Positions 51,542 through 61,887 of a stretch of 64,000 nt of DNA are shown piece after piece. Source of the stretch: Sediminibacterium sp. (lineage in GTDB: Bacteria; Bacteroidota; Bacteroidia; B-17B0; Aurantibacillaceae); NCBI GenBank assembly GCA_030054095.1, contig JASGCO010000003.1, positions 62,001 through 126,000 of the forward strand, in the 5' to 3' direction. The position numbers and the translations under genes were made by a program. Below the pieces are notes generated by a model. It did not search any database. It saw only the letters and a program-made list of their open reading frames with translations, and had not been told where the DNA came from. Within the stretch, counting starts at the first letter, position 1; the number at the start of each line of letters is the position of its first letter.

Positions 51542-54500
51542 TTAATACTGTATTACAACAAATCCCGTTACCGGCTTCGTGCCATCTTTTATTTCAAATA
51601 TATAGTAGTAAGTTCCCTGAGGTAACTTTTGTCCGCCAAGTGTACCGCTAACATTTGGCGTACCATCCCATGTATTGTCATAGTTTGGTTTTTCGTACAC
51701 TTTATTACCCCAACGGTTATAAACGGTAAGATTGTTATCTATGTTAGATTTTAATCCTTTGATAACAAAGAAATCATTTTTACCGTCTCCTTCCGGTGTA
51801 AATGCCTGAGGAATAAATAAATCATTTGGCTTAATAACTAAAACAGTTGGTTGATTATCTACTGTCTCATTCCATATACCATTACTATTCGTATCCGGAT
51901 TATTACCTGTATTAGAGGTATCGGATACCGCTATACTTCCGGTACCCAAAGCGCTGCCATACGCGCTGTTGCGGTAAATGGTAACTGTATCAGGAACGAT
52001 ATTAATTGTAAATACAATACGTTCCGTACTGAATGGTGCTATTTTACTGCTTCCCGGTAAAATTAAATTAATATCAGAACGACCGTTAAATGCCGGATTA
52101 GAGATCAGGAATCCGGAAGTTAAAGGTCCATTTTTAACTGAATAATTGGCCGGTATTTTCACTGTTGTCTGATAAAGACTGTCCTTAATCGTAACGTTTC
52201 GCAGAGTGTCATTTCCTTTGTTATGAACGGTGATAGTATAAGTGACATCATAAGTACCGTCCGTTAAGCGTTCACCAACACTACCCTCTTTGGTTATCCC
52301 AAAGAAACGGAAAGGATCCAATAACAGAACGGTAGGCTGATTATTATCAGAGAAATCAAAATCAGAATCACTGTCTGGTATCATACCTGTTTGCGAAGTA
52401 TCCCTGATCGTATTCGTACCCGACAGAACAGAACCTGTAACACTATTATTAAATGGACCAAATACACCATTAGGTACAATATTTAATTGAAACACTATGG
52501 TATCTTTAGATATAGCACTCATTGAACTGGTTGGTAGTGTAAGGGCTACCTGAACACTTCCGTCAAAAGCCGGATTCAGCGCCAGGCCACTATTGGTGTT
52601 AGTCAATACTGGCGGAGCTATAATGCTGAAGGTTGATGGTGCCGGAAAAGTAGTACTTAATGGCTCCAGTAATACAACGTTATTCAGTACGCCACTGGTA
52701 GCATTTTGCGCTACAACAGAATAGGTAACATTATAGGTACCATTTGCCTGAAGCGATGGTGTACTAACCGCTTTAGCCAATCCAAACTCCAGATTAGGCG
52801 GCAAACAATAAGTGGGCGTTAATGTAAATGTTATATCGCCTGTACATCCATTGCTATCAAATACTCTTACCGTATAAGCCACAGTTGTACTTGGGTTAGC
52901 CAGTGTATTGGTTATCACACCTCCAAGTGGAATGGTTGTAGCCGAAGTATATGTAACGGCTCCTGTGTAACTGGTTCCTGCAACCAAATCGTAACGATCG
53001 GATGGTGAAAACCCACTCAATTGGATGCTCGCATCATTGTTAGCTACCGTACCTGAACAGGATGCTGGTGTAATCGTTCCTGAAACAGGAATTGCCGTAT
53101 AACCACCAATAGTAATAACTGTTGATGCCCTGCAACTATTATCCAGATTAGTAACCGTTAAAGAATAAACACCCCCTGCACTCACGGTGATACTAGCAGT
53201 TGATGCTGTAAACGAACCTGGACCATTCCAACTGAATGCCGCGTTTGTAACGTTGGTAACTGCTGAAAGTGATACTGTTAGTGTATTACAGGTTAAACTT
53301 CCGCTGGTTGTAACCGTTAATTGAGGGACAGAAGGATCTATTGTAACCGTTGTTACCGCAGTTCCGGTGCAACCACTTGTTATATCTGTTACCGTAACGG
53401 TATAATCACCGGGAACGGCTATACCCGTTGGGCTCTGAACCGATGAGGTATAAGACCCAGGACCACTCCAGCTAAAGTTAATGTTTGTTGCGCTGGTAAT
53501 TGCACTTAAACTAACTGCGGCTAATGAACAACTAATTGGTCCATCATTAGAGGCAGTTACTACCGGCGCTGTTCCGGTAGAAACCTGAATGGTTCCTGAT
53601 CCGGCACAACCATTCGCATCCGTTCCGCTAACAGTATAAAGTGTTGTTGCCGTTGGTGTTACAACCACACTGGATCCGTTTATACCTAAAGGCTGCCAGG
53701 TATACGTTTGCGCACCAGACACCGTTAATGTTGAAGAATTTCCACTACAGATAAGACTCGGTGTAGCCGCCACTGTAAGTGCCGGTAAAGCGTTAACCAC
53801 AACCGTCTCTGTTGCCAGAGTAGTACAGGTACCATTAGAACCAATAACCGAATAGGTTGTAGTAACCGTTGGCGATACAGGCAAAGAAGATACGGTTATA
53901 CCAAAAGGTATCCAGGTATAACTGGTAGCTCCGCTTACATTTAGTGTTGTTGAAGCATCCGCACAAATAGTCAATGATGGAGCCGTAATGGTTAAAGATG
54001 GGGCTGGTGTTACAGTTACCGTTGTAAATGCGCTACCTGTACATCCTGTTCCATTGTCACCAGTTACTGTGTACGTAGTAGTAACAGAAGGTGTAACCGC
54101 TAACGTTGTGGCAGTAACTCCACCCGGATTCCAGGTATAAGTAGCAGCTCCTCCTGCGGTTAATGTTACTGTTGTATTCGCGCATACTGCAGCTGTTCCT
54201 GAAGAACTGGCTATTGTAACCGAAGCGGATGGTTGAACAGACAAAGTTATCACACTCTGATTAGAACATAATCCGTTTTCGCCAACCAATGTGTAAGAAC
54301 TGGTCACTGTTGGTGTCACGACTTCCAATGTTGCTGTGTTACCACCTGGCAACCAGGTATAGCTGGTAGCGCCTGAGGCCGTTAAACTCACTGATGTACC
54401 AGCACATACCGCCGTGGCGGTTGCTGCAATAGTGACACTTGGCAAAGGTGTTACCGAAACTGTAACCACATCCACATTACTGACACAACCAACTGTACTG

Positions 54501-57500
54501 GTTCCCTGAAGGCTATATGATGTTGTAACGGTGGGCGTAACAACCACAGATGTTCCTGAAATACTTCCCGGAGTCCAGGTGTATGTTCCGGCACCACTTG
54601 CGGTTAAAGTAACACTGCTTCCACTGCAAATATCTGTAGATGAAGCCACCGCCGTAACTGTTGGATTAGGGTCAACCGTAATTGTAATCGTTTGAAGAGA
54701 TTCACAACCGCCGTCTTCACCCGTTAGTGTATAGATGGTTGTTGCTGTAGGATTATCGGCAAGTACAGAACCGGTGCTGGCGCCCGGAGTCCATGTATAA
54801 GCAGTTGCACCGGTTGCCGTAAGCGTCACCTGACTTCCTGAGCATACTGTGGAAGAGGAAGGAGAAATAGTTAAAGATGGTAAAGGAACAACCGTTATTG
54901 TTAACGTTTCGGTCTTCACGCATCCTGCGGCCGATTCGCCGGTTACTGTATAAGTTTGTGTGCCAGATGGTGTATCGGTTACGGTAGCATTTGTCAGTCC
55001 TAAAGGTTGCCAGGTATAAGAAGCCGCGCCACTAGCCGTTAAGGTAACATTACTTCCGGCACAGATACTGTTCGCAGGAGCTGCCGTTACTGTTAATACA
55101 GGCAACGCGTTAACGGTTACAGCTACCGTGTTAGTTCCTACACAACCGTTCACATTTGTTCCGCTTACGGTAAATACAGAAGATGTGCTTAGAGAAGTCG
55201 TAATCACCGAACCATTCTGTGTGCCCGGAAGCCAGGTATAGGTTAAGGCGCCAGTTGCCGTTAACGTTGTTGTGCTTCCTTCGCAAATTACAGAAGGCGA
55301 GGCTAAAGCGGAAACATTTGGATTAGGAACAACAAAAACGGGTACGGATAAGGTACGGGTACAAACGCCATTGGCACCTGTAACTGTATAATTTATTGTT
55401 GAACTTGGTGTTACAACAGCCACAGCAGAGTTTATTCCGCCAGGGTTCCAGGTAAAGGAAGTAGCGCCAACAGCGGTAAGGGTAACACTATTCCCTGCAC
55501 AAACAGGTGTTGGAGAGGCTGTGGCATTAATGGAAGGTGTCGGTGTTACAAAAACCGCAACAGTGCCATTACCTGTACAACCCAAACTACTTGTTGCTAC
55601 AACTGAAAAAACGGTGGACGTTGAAGGTGTAGCCGTTACACTTGCGCCATTCAATGCACCAGGGAACCAGGTATAAGACGTTGCTCCAGTAACGCTTAAA
55701 GTCGTGGTAGCACCGCTACAAATGGCAGTAGGTGATGCGGATGCAGAAACAACCGGATTAGAATTTACAACCAGATTAACCGTTGAACTACCTGAACAGC
55801 CCAGCGCGCTGGTACCAGTTACAGTATAAAGCGTTGATACAGTTGGGCTAACTGTTACAGATGCGCCATTCAATGCCCCGGGAATCCAGGTATAAGTTAT
55901 AGCGCCATTGGCAGATAATGTGGCCGTTGCCCCATTACAAATTGCCGTAGGCGAAACAGAGGCTAAAATTACAGGCTGCGGATTTACAACAACATTTAAG
56001 GTGCTGGTAGTTGAACACACGCCATTGGCTCCCGTTACAGTATAGGTAGTAGATACAGTAGGCGATACAACAATACTACTTCCTGTAATTCCCCCCGGAT
56101 TCCAGGTGAAGGAAGGAGCGCCAATAGCAGTTAATGTTGTGCTATTCCCGGGACAAATGGCAGTAGGTGAAGCTGATGCTAAAACAGTTGGCGTGGACTG
56201 AACAAATAAGGCAACTGTAGTACTTGCCGTACAACCTGATCCGTTAGTACCTGTTACACTGTATATGGTTGAAGTAGCCGGGGTTACAGCAACACTTGCC
56301 CCAATAAGTGATCCTGGATTCCAGGTATAGGATGTAGCGCCTGTAGCTGACAACGTAGCACTGTTACCACTACAGATAGAAGTTGGTGAAGAAGACGCTG
56401 CCAGAACCGGAAGCGCGTTTACCGTTACAGGAACTGTTACCGAACTGGTACAGGCACCATTTACAGCCACGACTGTATAAATTGTGGAGATAGTTGGTGT
56501 AACTACCACTGTTGTTCCGGTTAGTCCTCCGGGGGTCCAGGTAAAACCTGATGATCCGGTAGCTGTAAGCGTTGAAGAACCTCCTAAACAAATAGCGGAA
56601 GGACTGGGGCTTGCATTAATAACAGGTGGAGTATCTACGGTTACTGTAACAATTGCCGTGTTGGTACATCCACTTGACGCTGTACCACTAACAGTAAAAG
56701 AAGTAGTAGCAGAAATACTACTTGTAACGGCACTACCGGTTAAGTTTCCGGGATTCCAGGTATAAGTTGAGGCACCGGAAGCTGAAAGTGTTACATTTCC
56801 GGAACTACATAAAGCTGTTGGTGTCACTGTTGCCGAAATAACTGGTAATGGATTAACAGTAATGGTCAGCGTTGCTGTGGACGAACAATTCGCGCCATTT
56901 TCACCGGTCACAGTATAGATCGTTGTAACCGTTGGATTTACGGCTACTGCACTTCCGGTAAAAGCGCCCGGATTCCAGGTATAAGATAAAGCACCGGTGG
57001 CTGACAAAGTTGTTGCTGCGCCAAGACAAATGGCAGAAGATGATGCCGACGTATTTACAGTAGGGGTCGGATTAACATTTACAGTAACCGTCTCCGTTCC
57101 AATACAACCATTTGTCTCTCCGGTTACAGTGTAAGTAGTGGTCGTTCCGGGACTCACCACAACAGAAGAAAGAGGAATATTTCCCGGATTCCAGGTATAA
57201 CTGTTGGCCCCAGACGCATTAAGCGTAGCCGTTCCGCCAACACAAATCGCAGTTGATGTTCCAGCGGTAGAAATTACGGGATTCGTATTTACAACAACAT
57301 CTACCGTTTCGGTACTAACGCATCCAAGCGCATTGGTTCCGGAAACACTATACGTAGTTGTTACTGTTGGTGTAACACTTACAGATGCCGTGTTAAAACC
57401 ACCGGGAATCCATGTATAAGTTAAAGCTCCTCCCACAGTTAAGGTTGAACTATTACCTGAACATACCGCGGTTGGCGATGCCACAGGATTCAGTACCGGT

Positions 57501-59326
57501 GCACTCAGCGTGGTAATAGTGGATGTGGCACTATTGGTACAGGTTCCGTTCGATGCTATAACTGTGTAGATGGTAGTAGCCGTTGGTGTTACAGTAATAG
57601 TAGGCGTAAAAAGATTAACCGGCAACCATGTATAATTAATAGCCGCGGCAGACGCAAACAAATTAACAGGTGTATTAGGACACACCGTTGCGGAAGATGG
57701 ATTTATAACAACAGGAAATAAAGGTAATACCGTAACCGTAGTACTGGCAGTAGCCGTACAGCCTCCACCCGAACTACCTGTTGCGGTAAAAACAGAAGTA
57801 ACAGTTGGACTTACTACAATGGCTGTTCCCGTTCCACCTGTACTCCATGTGTAAGAGGAGGCTCCCGATGCTGTCAGCGTGGCACTTGATCCCGAACATA
57901 AAGGGTTAGGATTAACATTAATACCAACAACAGGAGGGCTAACTACTGTTACCGTTGAGGTTACACTGGATGTACATCCTGCAAGATCGGTACCAGACAG
58001 AGTATAAACAGTGGTTGCTACTGGCGTTACAATAACGGATGACGCATTTGAACCAACAGGTTGCCAGGTATACGTAACACCTCCACTTGCAGATAACGTG
58101 GAAGAAGAACCCGCGCATAAACTAGGAGAAGTATTACCGATAACTAATGCCGGACCAGGTAAAACAGTTACCGTGACCTGGGCAGAGTTTGTACAAGATC
58201 CGGCTCCGGTACCAATGACTGTATATGTTGTAGTTACTGTTGGGTTCACCGTAACAGTACCACCTGTAATATTTCCCGGATTCCAGGTATAAGTATTAGC
58301 GCCAGATGCATTAAGCGACACGGCGTTTCCGGAGCAAACGGTAGTTGTTGATGATCCGGCTGTAATCGTAGGAACTGGCGTAACAGATACCTGAACAGTA
58401 CTGGTAAACGTATTAGTTGCTCCGTTACATTGCGTTACCACCATAGATGAAGTATATGTACCTGTGGACGTTGGACAAACCGTTGCCGTTAAGCCTGTAC
58501 CCACCACTCCCGAAGGTCCACTCCAGGTAATGGCTGTTGCAGAAGCGCCATTTGGCCTAAATAACCATCCTTCATTAATAGCCGTCCATGCACCCGGAAA
58601 GTTACGGGCTGGCGCGGCAGTGGCAATTGTACCATTGTTATTCTGTATACCCACAATACCAGCACCACCGCTGTTAGCATTACACGCTGTATGATTATTG
58701 ATAAATACCTGTATATCGTTAGTTGTTTCATTTAAAACAATTTGAAACGTTGTCGTCGGAATGCCAGCGCATCCTCCCCCCCAATGTGGTACACCCGACC
58801 AATACGCTACAAAACGACGGCATGGCGCCGTTCCAGTCACATAGGTTCTTACTACCCCACCCTGCGAAGGATCGATATCCCTAAAAGGGCCACATATCGT
58901 ATTTCCGGGAACATTTACCGTACTGGGAATAGCAGTAGTTATCGTAAACGTATTGGGCTGACCAGCCAATGCTGTATTAAATGTAATTTGCCCGTTAGAC
59001 CCCACCAGACATTGAGTGAAGGTATTACCGAAATAACAAAAGTTAAAACCGATATTGATAGGCTGACTCCAGATATCATCGGTAGCAAAGGCAAATGCAT
59101 TTGTTCCGCCGGTATATGGTAAAGGTGAATGCGCGATAGAAGACACAGTATAAGCAGTGGTAGCCCTTACCGATTGCGACAGTACCGCGCTGAGATTTGC
59201 ACAAGCCCCTGAACAAACAGTGGTGTTTGATCCGGCACTAATAGTTAAACAACTTTGTGAATACCCTGCATAGGATACAATCACAAAGAGCAAAACAAAA
59301 AAACGGGAGCGTATAGATAAATTCAT
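51542..59326 (-). CDS. Giant repetitive surface adhesin with gliding-motility-type C-terminal domain
   Basis: A 2594-residue protein. Order: signal peptide (about 1-24); a Cys-rich globular domain (about 60-255) with aromatic and Gly motifs resembling a nidogen-like or lectin-like module; about 22 repeats of some 75-80 residues (about 315-1920) built on ICsGnSxTLtAsGAxxYTWxPG; two diverged repeats with YTWxP replaced by FSW(S/N)GPGS; a Cys-containing region; two DUF11-like domains (about 2190-2480, FGLAKAV and FGITKEGSVG starts); and a type B T9SS CTD beginning IPQAFTPEGDGKNDFF and ending GFVVIQY. Each repeat has two Cys, likely an intradomain disulfide. It is an SprB-like adhesin in layout; length variation by repeat number is expected. 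Confidence 0.9.
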   Translation of the reverse strand: MNLSIRSRFFVLLFVIVSYAGYSQSCLTISAGSNTTVCSGACANLSAVLSQSVRATTAYTVSSIAHSPLPYTGGTNAFAFATDDIWSQPINIGFNFCYFGNTFTQCLVGSNGQITFNTALAGQPNTFTITTAIPSTVNVPGNTICGPFRDIDPSQGGVVRTYVTGTAPCRRFVAYWSGVPHWGGGCAGIPTTTFQIVLNETTNDIQVFINNHTACNANSGGAGIVGIQNNNGTIATAAPARNFPGAWTAINEGWLFRPNGASATAITWSGPSGVVGTGLTATVCPTSTGTYTSSMVVTQCNGATNTFTSTVQVSVTPVPTITAGSSTTTVCSGNAVSLNASGANTYTWNPGNITGGTVTVNPTVTTTYTVIGTGAGSCTNSAQVTVTVLPGPALVIGNTSPSLCAGSSSTLSASGGVTYTWQPVGSNASSVIVTPVATTVYTLSGTDLAGCTSSVTSTVTVVSPPVVGINVNPNPLCSGSSATLTASGASSYTWSTGGTGTAIVVSPTVTSVFTATGSSGGGCTATASTTVTVLPLFPVVINPSSATVCPNTPVNLFASAAAINYTWLPVNLFTPTITVTPTATTIYTVIASNGTCTNSATSTITTLSAPVLNPVASPTAVCSGNSSTLTVGGALTYTWIPGGFNTASVSVTPTVTTTYSVSGTNALGCVSTETVDVVVNTNPVISTAGTSTAICVGGTATLNASGANSYTWNPGNIPLSSVVVSPGTTTTYTVTGETNGCIGTETVTVNVNPTPTVNTSASSSAICLGAATTLSATGALSYTWNPGAFTGSAVAVNPTVTTIYTVTGENGANCSSTATLTITVNPLPVISATVTPTALCSSGNVTLSASGASTYTWNPGNLTGSAVTSSISATTSFTVSGTASSGCTNTAIVTVTVDTPPVINASPSPSAICLGGSSTLTATGSSGFTWTPGGLTGTTVVVTPTISTIYTVVAVNGACTSSVTVPVTVNALPVLAASSSPTSICSGNSATLSATGATSYTWNPGSLIGASVAVTPATSTIYSVTGTNGSGCTASTTVALFVQSTPTVLASASPTAICPGNSTTLTAIGAPSFTWNPGGITGSSIVVSPTVSTTYTVTGANGVCSTTSTLNVVVNPQPVILASVSPTAICNGATATLSANGAITYTWIPGALNGASVTVSPTVSTLYTVTGTSALGCSGSSTVNLVVNSNPVVSASASPTAICSGATTTLSVTGATSYTWFPGALNGASVTATPSTSTVFSVVATSSLGCTGNGTVAVFVTPTPSINATASPTPVCAGNSVTLTAVGATSFTWNPGGINSAVAVVTPSSTINYTVTGANGVCTRTLSVPVFVVPNPNVSALASPSVICEGSTTTLTATGALTYTWLPGTQNGSVITTSLSTSSVFTVSGTNVNGCVGTNTVAVTVNALPVLTVTAAPANSICAGSNVTLTASGAASYTWQPLGLTNATVTDTPSGTQTYTVTGESAAGCVKTETLTITVVPLPSLTISPSSSTVCSGSQVTLTATGATAYTWTPGASTGSVLADNPTATTIYTLTGEDGGCESLQTITITVDPNPTVTAVASSTDICSGSSVTLTASGAGTYTWTPGSISGTSVVVTPTVTTSYSLQGTSTVGCVSNVDVVTVSVTPLPSVTIAATATAVCAGTSVSLTASGATSYTWLPGGNTATLEVVTPTVTSSYTLVGENGLCSNQSVITLSVQPSASVTIASSSGTAAVCANTTVTLTAGGAATYTWNPGGVTATTLAVTPSVTTTYTVTGDNGTGCTGSAFTTVTVTPAPSLTITAPSLTICADASTTLNVSGATSYTWIPFGITVSSLPVSPTVTTTYSVIGSNGTCTTLATETVVVNALPALTVAATPSLICSGNSSTLTVSGAQTYTWQPLGINGSSVVVTPTATTLYTVSGTDANGCAGSGTIQVSTGTAPVVTASNDGPISCSLAAVSLSAITSATNINFSWSGPGSYTSSVQSPTGIAVPGDYTVTVTDITSGCTGTAVTTVTIDPSVPQLTVTTSGSLTCNTLTVSLSAVTNVTNAAFSWNGPGSFTASTASITVSAGGVYSLTVTNLDNSCRASTVITIGGYTAIPVSGTITPASCSGTVANNDASIQLSGFSPSDRYDLVAGTSYTGAVTYTSATTIPLGGVITNTLANPSTTVAYTVRVFDSNGCTGDITFTLTPTYCLPPNLEFGLAKAVSTPSLQANGTYNVTYSVVAQNATSGVLNNVVLLEPLSTTFPAPSTFSIIAPPVLTNTNSGLALNPAFDGSVQVALTLPTSSMSAISKDTIVFQLNIVPNGVFGPFNNSVTGSVLSGTNTIRDTSQTGMIPDSDSDFDFSDNNQPTVLLLDPFRFFGITKEGSVGERLTDGTYDVTYTITVHNKGNDTLRNVTIKDSLYQTTVKIPANYSVKNGPLTSGFLISNPAFNGRSDINLILPGSSKIAPFSTERIVFTINIVPDTVTIYRNSAYGSALGTGSIAVSDTSNTGNNPDTNSNGIWNETVDNQPTVLVIKPNDLFIPQAFTPEGDGKNDFFVIKGLKSNIDNNLTVYNRWGNKVYEKPNYDNTWDGTPNVSGTLGGQKLPQGTYYYIFEIKDGTKPVTGFVVIQY
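53560..58385 (-). repeat. Tandem protein-coding repeat array of the giant adhesin
   Basis: About 22 units of some 225-240 bp, each encoding one Cys/YTW-type Ig-like domain. Units differ by many substitutions, so the array is old rather than recently expanded. Long antisense open frames inside it are side effects of the repeated sequence. Confidence 0.85.
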
Positions 59327-59330
59327 ACTA

Positions 59331-59795
59331 TTATTTTAAAATTTGAAGGCTAAAAACAGAAGTTTCCGTTGCGTTTAAAACATTACAATCAGCCAGTCGT
59401 TTCATTTGTGAGGCGTCAAGCTGAGCATTGGGCTTAAAGGATTGCTTCCTCGTAAAAAACTTCGCTTCAAACGTTTCGATAAGCGTTTCTTTCGGTATTC
59501 TCACACCTATTCGCGTAAGCAAATTCATAGCTTTTTCACGGGCCGCGTAGCTGTAATCAAGTGCTTCCTCCATTTTCCCCAAATGAAATAATTCAATGGC
59601 ATAAAGCTGGCTTTTATACGCTTCCTTCAGTTCAGGTGCGTACTGTGTAGCCGACCGGTAGTTTAACTCCTTCTGAGCTTTCCAGATGGAGATGGGTGAT
59701 TTATTAATAAAATTCCTTACTTCATCCTGAGTTTGAGCAAAAGAAGTGAATACAAGTCCAAGGAAAATTGAAACCATAATAAAAAACTTATTCAT
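59331..59795 (-). CDS. Small exported protein leading the adhesin operon
   Basis: A 154-residue protein with a signal peptide (MNKFFIMVSIFLGLVFTSFAQ). The mature part is helical (DEVRNFINKSPISIWKAQKE, AIELFHLGKMEEALDYSY) and may form a TPR-like helical bundle. It begins the four-gene unit and its stop is 4 bp before the giant adhesin start, so it is cotranscribed. I know no family for it; position suggests a chaperone or adaptor for adhesin export, which is inference. Confidence 0.72.
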   Translation of the reverse strand: MNKFFIMVSIFLGLVFTSFAQTQDEVRNFINKSPISIWKAQKELNYRSATQYAPELKEAYKSQLYAIELFHLGKMEEALDYSYAAREKAMNLLTRIGVRIPKETLIETFEAKFFTRKQSFKPNAQLDASQMKRLADCNVLNATETSVFSLQILK

Positions 59796-60033
59796 ATTTT
59801 TTTAGAAAATTCATTCAATATTATACATTATTTTTCAACAAAATACCAGTTGAATTTATATCCATTTACCCCAAAAGCATATTCAACTGATTAACAAGCT
59901 ATTAAAACTGTTAAAAACTAACAGCCATTGTTAATAACTCTATTAAACGAATAAAAAACGTTAAAGGTTTCAATTTTTAAGCGATGTGTACCGTCACAAG
60001 AGCTGCATAAACTATTAAAAGATGGTTTTTGAG

Positions 60034-60041
60034 TACATTTG
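60034..60041 (+). promoter_or_regulatory. mutL -7 box TACATTTG
   Basis: An exact TAnnTTTG match ending 11 bp before the mutL ATG. No clear -33 element is seen at 19-bp spacing. Confidence 0.5.
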
Positions 60042-60052
60042 CAGAGTAAGAT

Positions 60053-61885
60053 ATGAGTAATGTTATTTCGTTATTGCCAGAGAATGTAGCCAATCAAATT
60101 GCGGCAGGAGAAGTTGTACAAAGGCCAGCCAGTGTTGTTAAGGAACTACTCGAAAACGCTATTGATGCCGGAGCCAGTCAGATAAAACTTATTGTAAAAG
60201 ATGCGGGGCGTACACTCATCCAGGTGGTGGATAACGGAAGTGGCATGAATCCTGCTGATGCGAGGTTGTGTTTTGAACGACACGCTACCAGTAAGATAAA
60301 AATTGCCGATGACCTTTTTAAATTGACCACAAAAGGATTCAGGGGAGAGGCTTTGGCCAGTATAGCAGCTATTGCTCAGGTTGAACTAAAAACACGATTG
60401 CAATCTGAAACAGTAGGAAGACAAATTGTAATAGAGGGGGGCAAACTTATAACAGATGAAGATTGCCAAAATCCTGTAGGAAGTAGTTTTAGCGTAAAAA
60501 ACCTGTTTTTTAACATTCCTGCCCGTAGAAATTTCCTGAAAGACGACAGCATTGAACTCAAACATATCATTGACGAATTTGAAAGGGTTGCTCTGCCCCA
60601 TCCGGGAATAGCCTTCAGTTTGCACTCTAACGGAAACGAGGTATTTCAGCTACCGGCCGGGAACCTTATTCAAAGATTAAACGGATTATTTGGGAATAGT
60701 CTGTCTGCGCGTTTGGTGCCAGTGAAAGAAGAAACACCTTTTATGAAAATTACCGGCTATATCGGGAAACCTGATGCAGCCCGTAAAAAAAGGGGGAATC
60801 AATACCTTTTCGTTAATAACCGGTTCATTAAAAGTGCCTACCTGAACCACTGCATCTATGAAGCATACCGTGAGCTGATAGGTTCCGATTCCCATCCTGC
60901 GTATTATGTTTTTCTGGAACTGGCTCCTAAAACAATAGACATTAACATTCATCCTACCAAAACGGAAATTAAATTTACCGACGACAGAACGGTTTATGCG
61001 CTCCTGTTAAGCACCGTTAAACGGGCTCTTGGAAAAGCCGGAGCCGGTCCCAGCCTCGAATTCAACGTCGAATCAGGATTTTCAGATACCTATTTTCCCG
61101 CTGACAAACTTCCCGTTCAACCTTCAATTCAGGTAAATACCGATTACAATCCCTTTAACACCACGGGCACAACATCATCGTATGCCAGGTCTGAGAACAG
61201 CTTACAAAACAGTAACCAGAAAAACTGGGAACGACTTTTTGACGGATTCCGCCAGGAAGAAAATAACCAGACCGATACGTTTCAACAAAACGTTGTTCAG
61301 GAAATAAAAACACAATCGGAAGATTATCCCGTTTTCCAATTTCTGAATAAATACCTGATTACACAATCGGAAACAGGCATTGTAATAATAGATCAGCAAC
61401 GGGCACACGAACGGGTGCTTTACGAACATTATCTGTCCAGTAATCAGCAAAGGCAACAAGCTTCGCAACAACTACTTTTTCCAGAACATGTTGAACTCAG
61501 CACAAACGACTTTATACTGGTAGAAAAACTATTGGAGGATTTTAAAAACCTTGGATTTGACGTGGAATTATTTGGCAAAAATAACATCGTTGTAAACGGT
61601 ACTCCGGCAGATCTGGCTGAGTTTAATGTACAACAAACAATCGAAAGTATCCTGGAAGGGTATAAACTCAACATAATTGATACCAAACTTGATCCACACG
61701 ACAATCTTTGCCGGGCACTGGCTAAAAGCGTAAGTGTAAAATACGGCAAATCATTAACGGAAGCGGAAATGAAACTACTCGTATCTAACATTATGAACTG
61801 TGAAAATCCTGTTTATACCGCAAATGGTAAAGTTATTAGTATGGAAGTGGAAAAGGAGCAAATTGATAAATTTTTTAAACGTTAA
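60053..61885 (+). CDS. mutL: DNA mismatch repair protein MutL
   Basis: A 610-residue MutL. The N-terminal GHKL ATPase shows VKELLENAIDAGA, VVDNGSGM and TKGFRGEALASI; the transducer ends near residue 330 (IDINIHPTKTEIKF). A Gln/Asn-rich linker follows (about 345-430). The C-terminal dimerisation domain has DQQRAHERVLYE starting at Asp447, where MutL endonucleases usually carry DQHAxxExxxxE: here the His and Ala are Gln and Arg but both Glu remain. It couples MutS mismatch recognition to repair. First of three genes with tight spacing (rhomboid gene starts 2 bp after the stop). Confidence 0.95.
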   Translation: MSNVISLLPENVANQIAAGEVVQRPASVVKELLENAIDAGASQIKLIVKDAGRTLIQVVDNGSGMNPADARLCFERHATSKIKIADDLFKLTTKGFRGEALASIAAIAQVELKTRLQSETVGRQIVIEGGKLITDEDCQNPVGSSFSVKNLFFNIPARRNFLKDDSIELKHIIDEFERVALPHPGIAFSLHSNGNEVFQLPAGNLIQRLNGLFGNSLSARLVPVKEETPFMKITGYIGKPDAARKKRGNQYLFVNNRFIKSAYLNHCIYEAYRELIGSDSHPAYYVFLELAPKTIDINIHPTKTEIKFTDDRTVYALLLSTVKRALGKAGAGPSLEFNVESGFSDTYFPADKLPVQPSIQVNTDYNPFNTTGTTSSYARSENSLQNSNQKNWERLFDGFRQEENNQTDTFQQNVVQEIKTQSEDYPVFQFLNKYLITQSETGIVIIDQQRAHERVLYEHYLSSNQQRQQASQQLLFPEHVELSTNDFILVEKLLEDFKNLGFDVELFGKNNIVVNGTPADLAEFNVQQTIESILEGYKLNIIDTKLDPHDNLCRALAKSVSVKYGKSLTEAEMKLLVSNIMNCENPVYTANGKVISMEVEKEQIDKFFKR

Positions 61886-61887
61886 CA

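Noticed and set aside
53560-58385. Regular repeat period considered as a CRISPR or other DNA repeat array
   Set aside because: Units are about 230 bp, stay in frame and encode protein domains; no short identical repeats or unique spacers.
51851-58694. Several antisense open frames inside the giant adhesin gene
   Set aside because: They are caused by the periodic Ser/Thr/Val codons of the repeats, read in the opposite direction, and mirror the repeat period.
59880-59965. Cluster of GTTA/TAAC motifs between the adhesin operon and mutL, considered as a LytTR-type site
   Set aside because: Distances (20, 30, 27 and 16 bp) do not follow a 21-bp phase and the region is simply A/T-rich.
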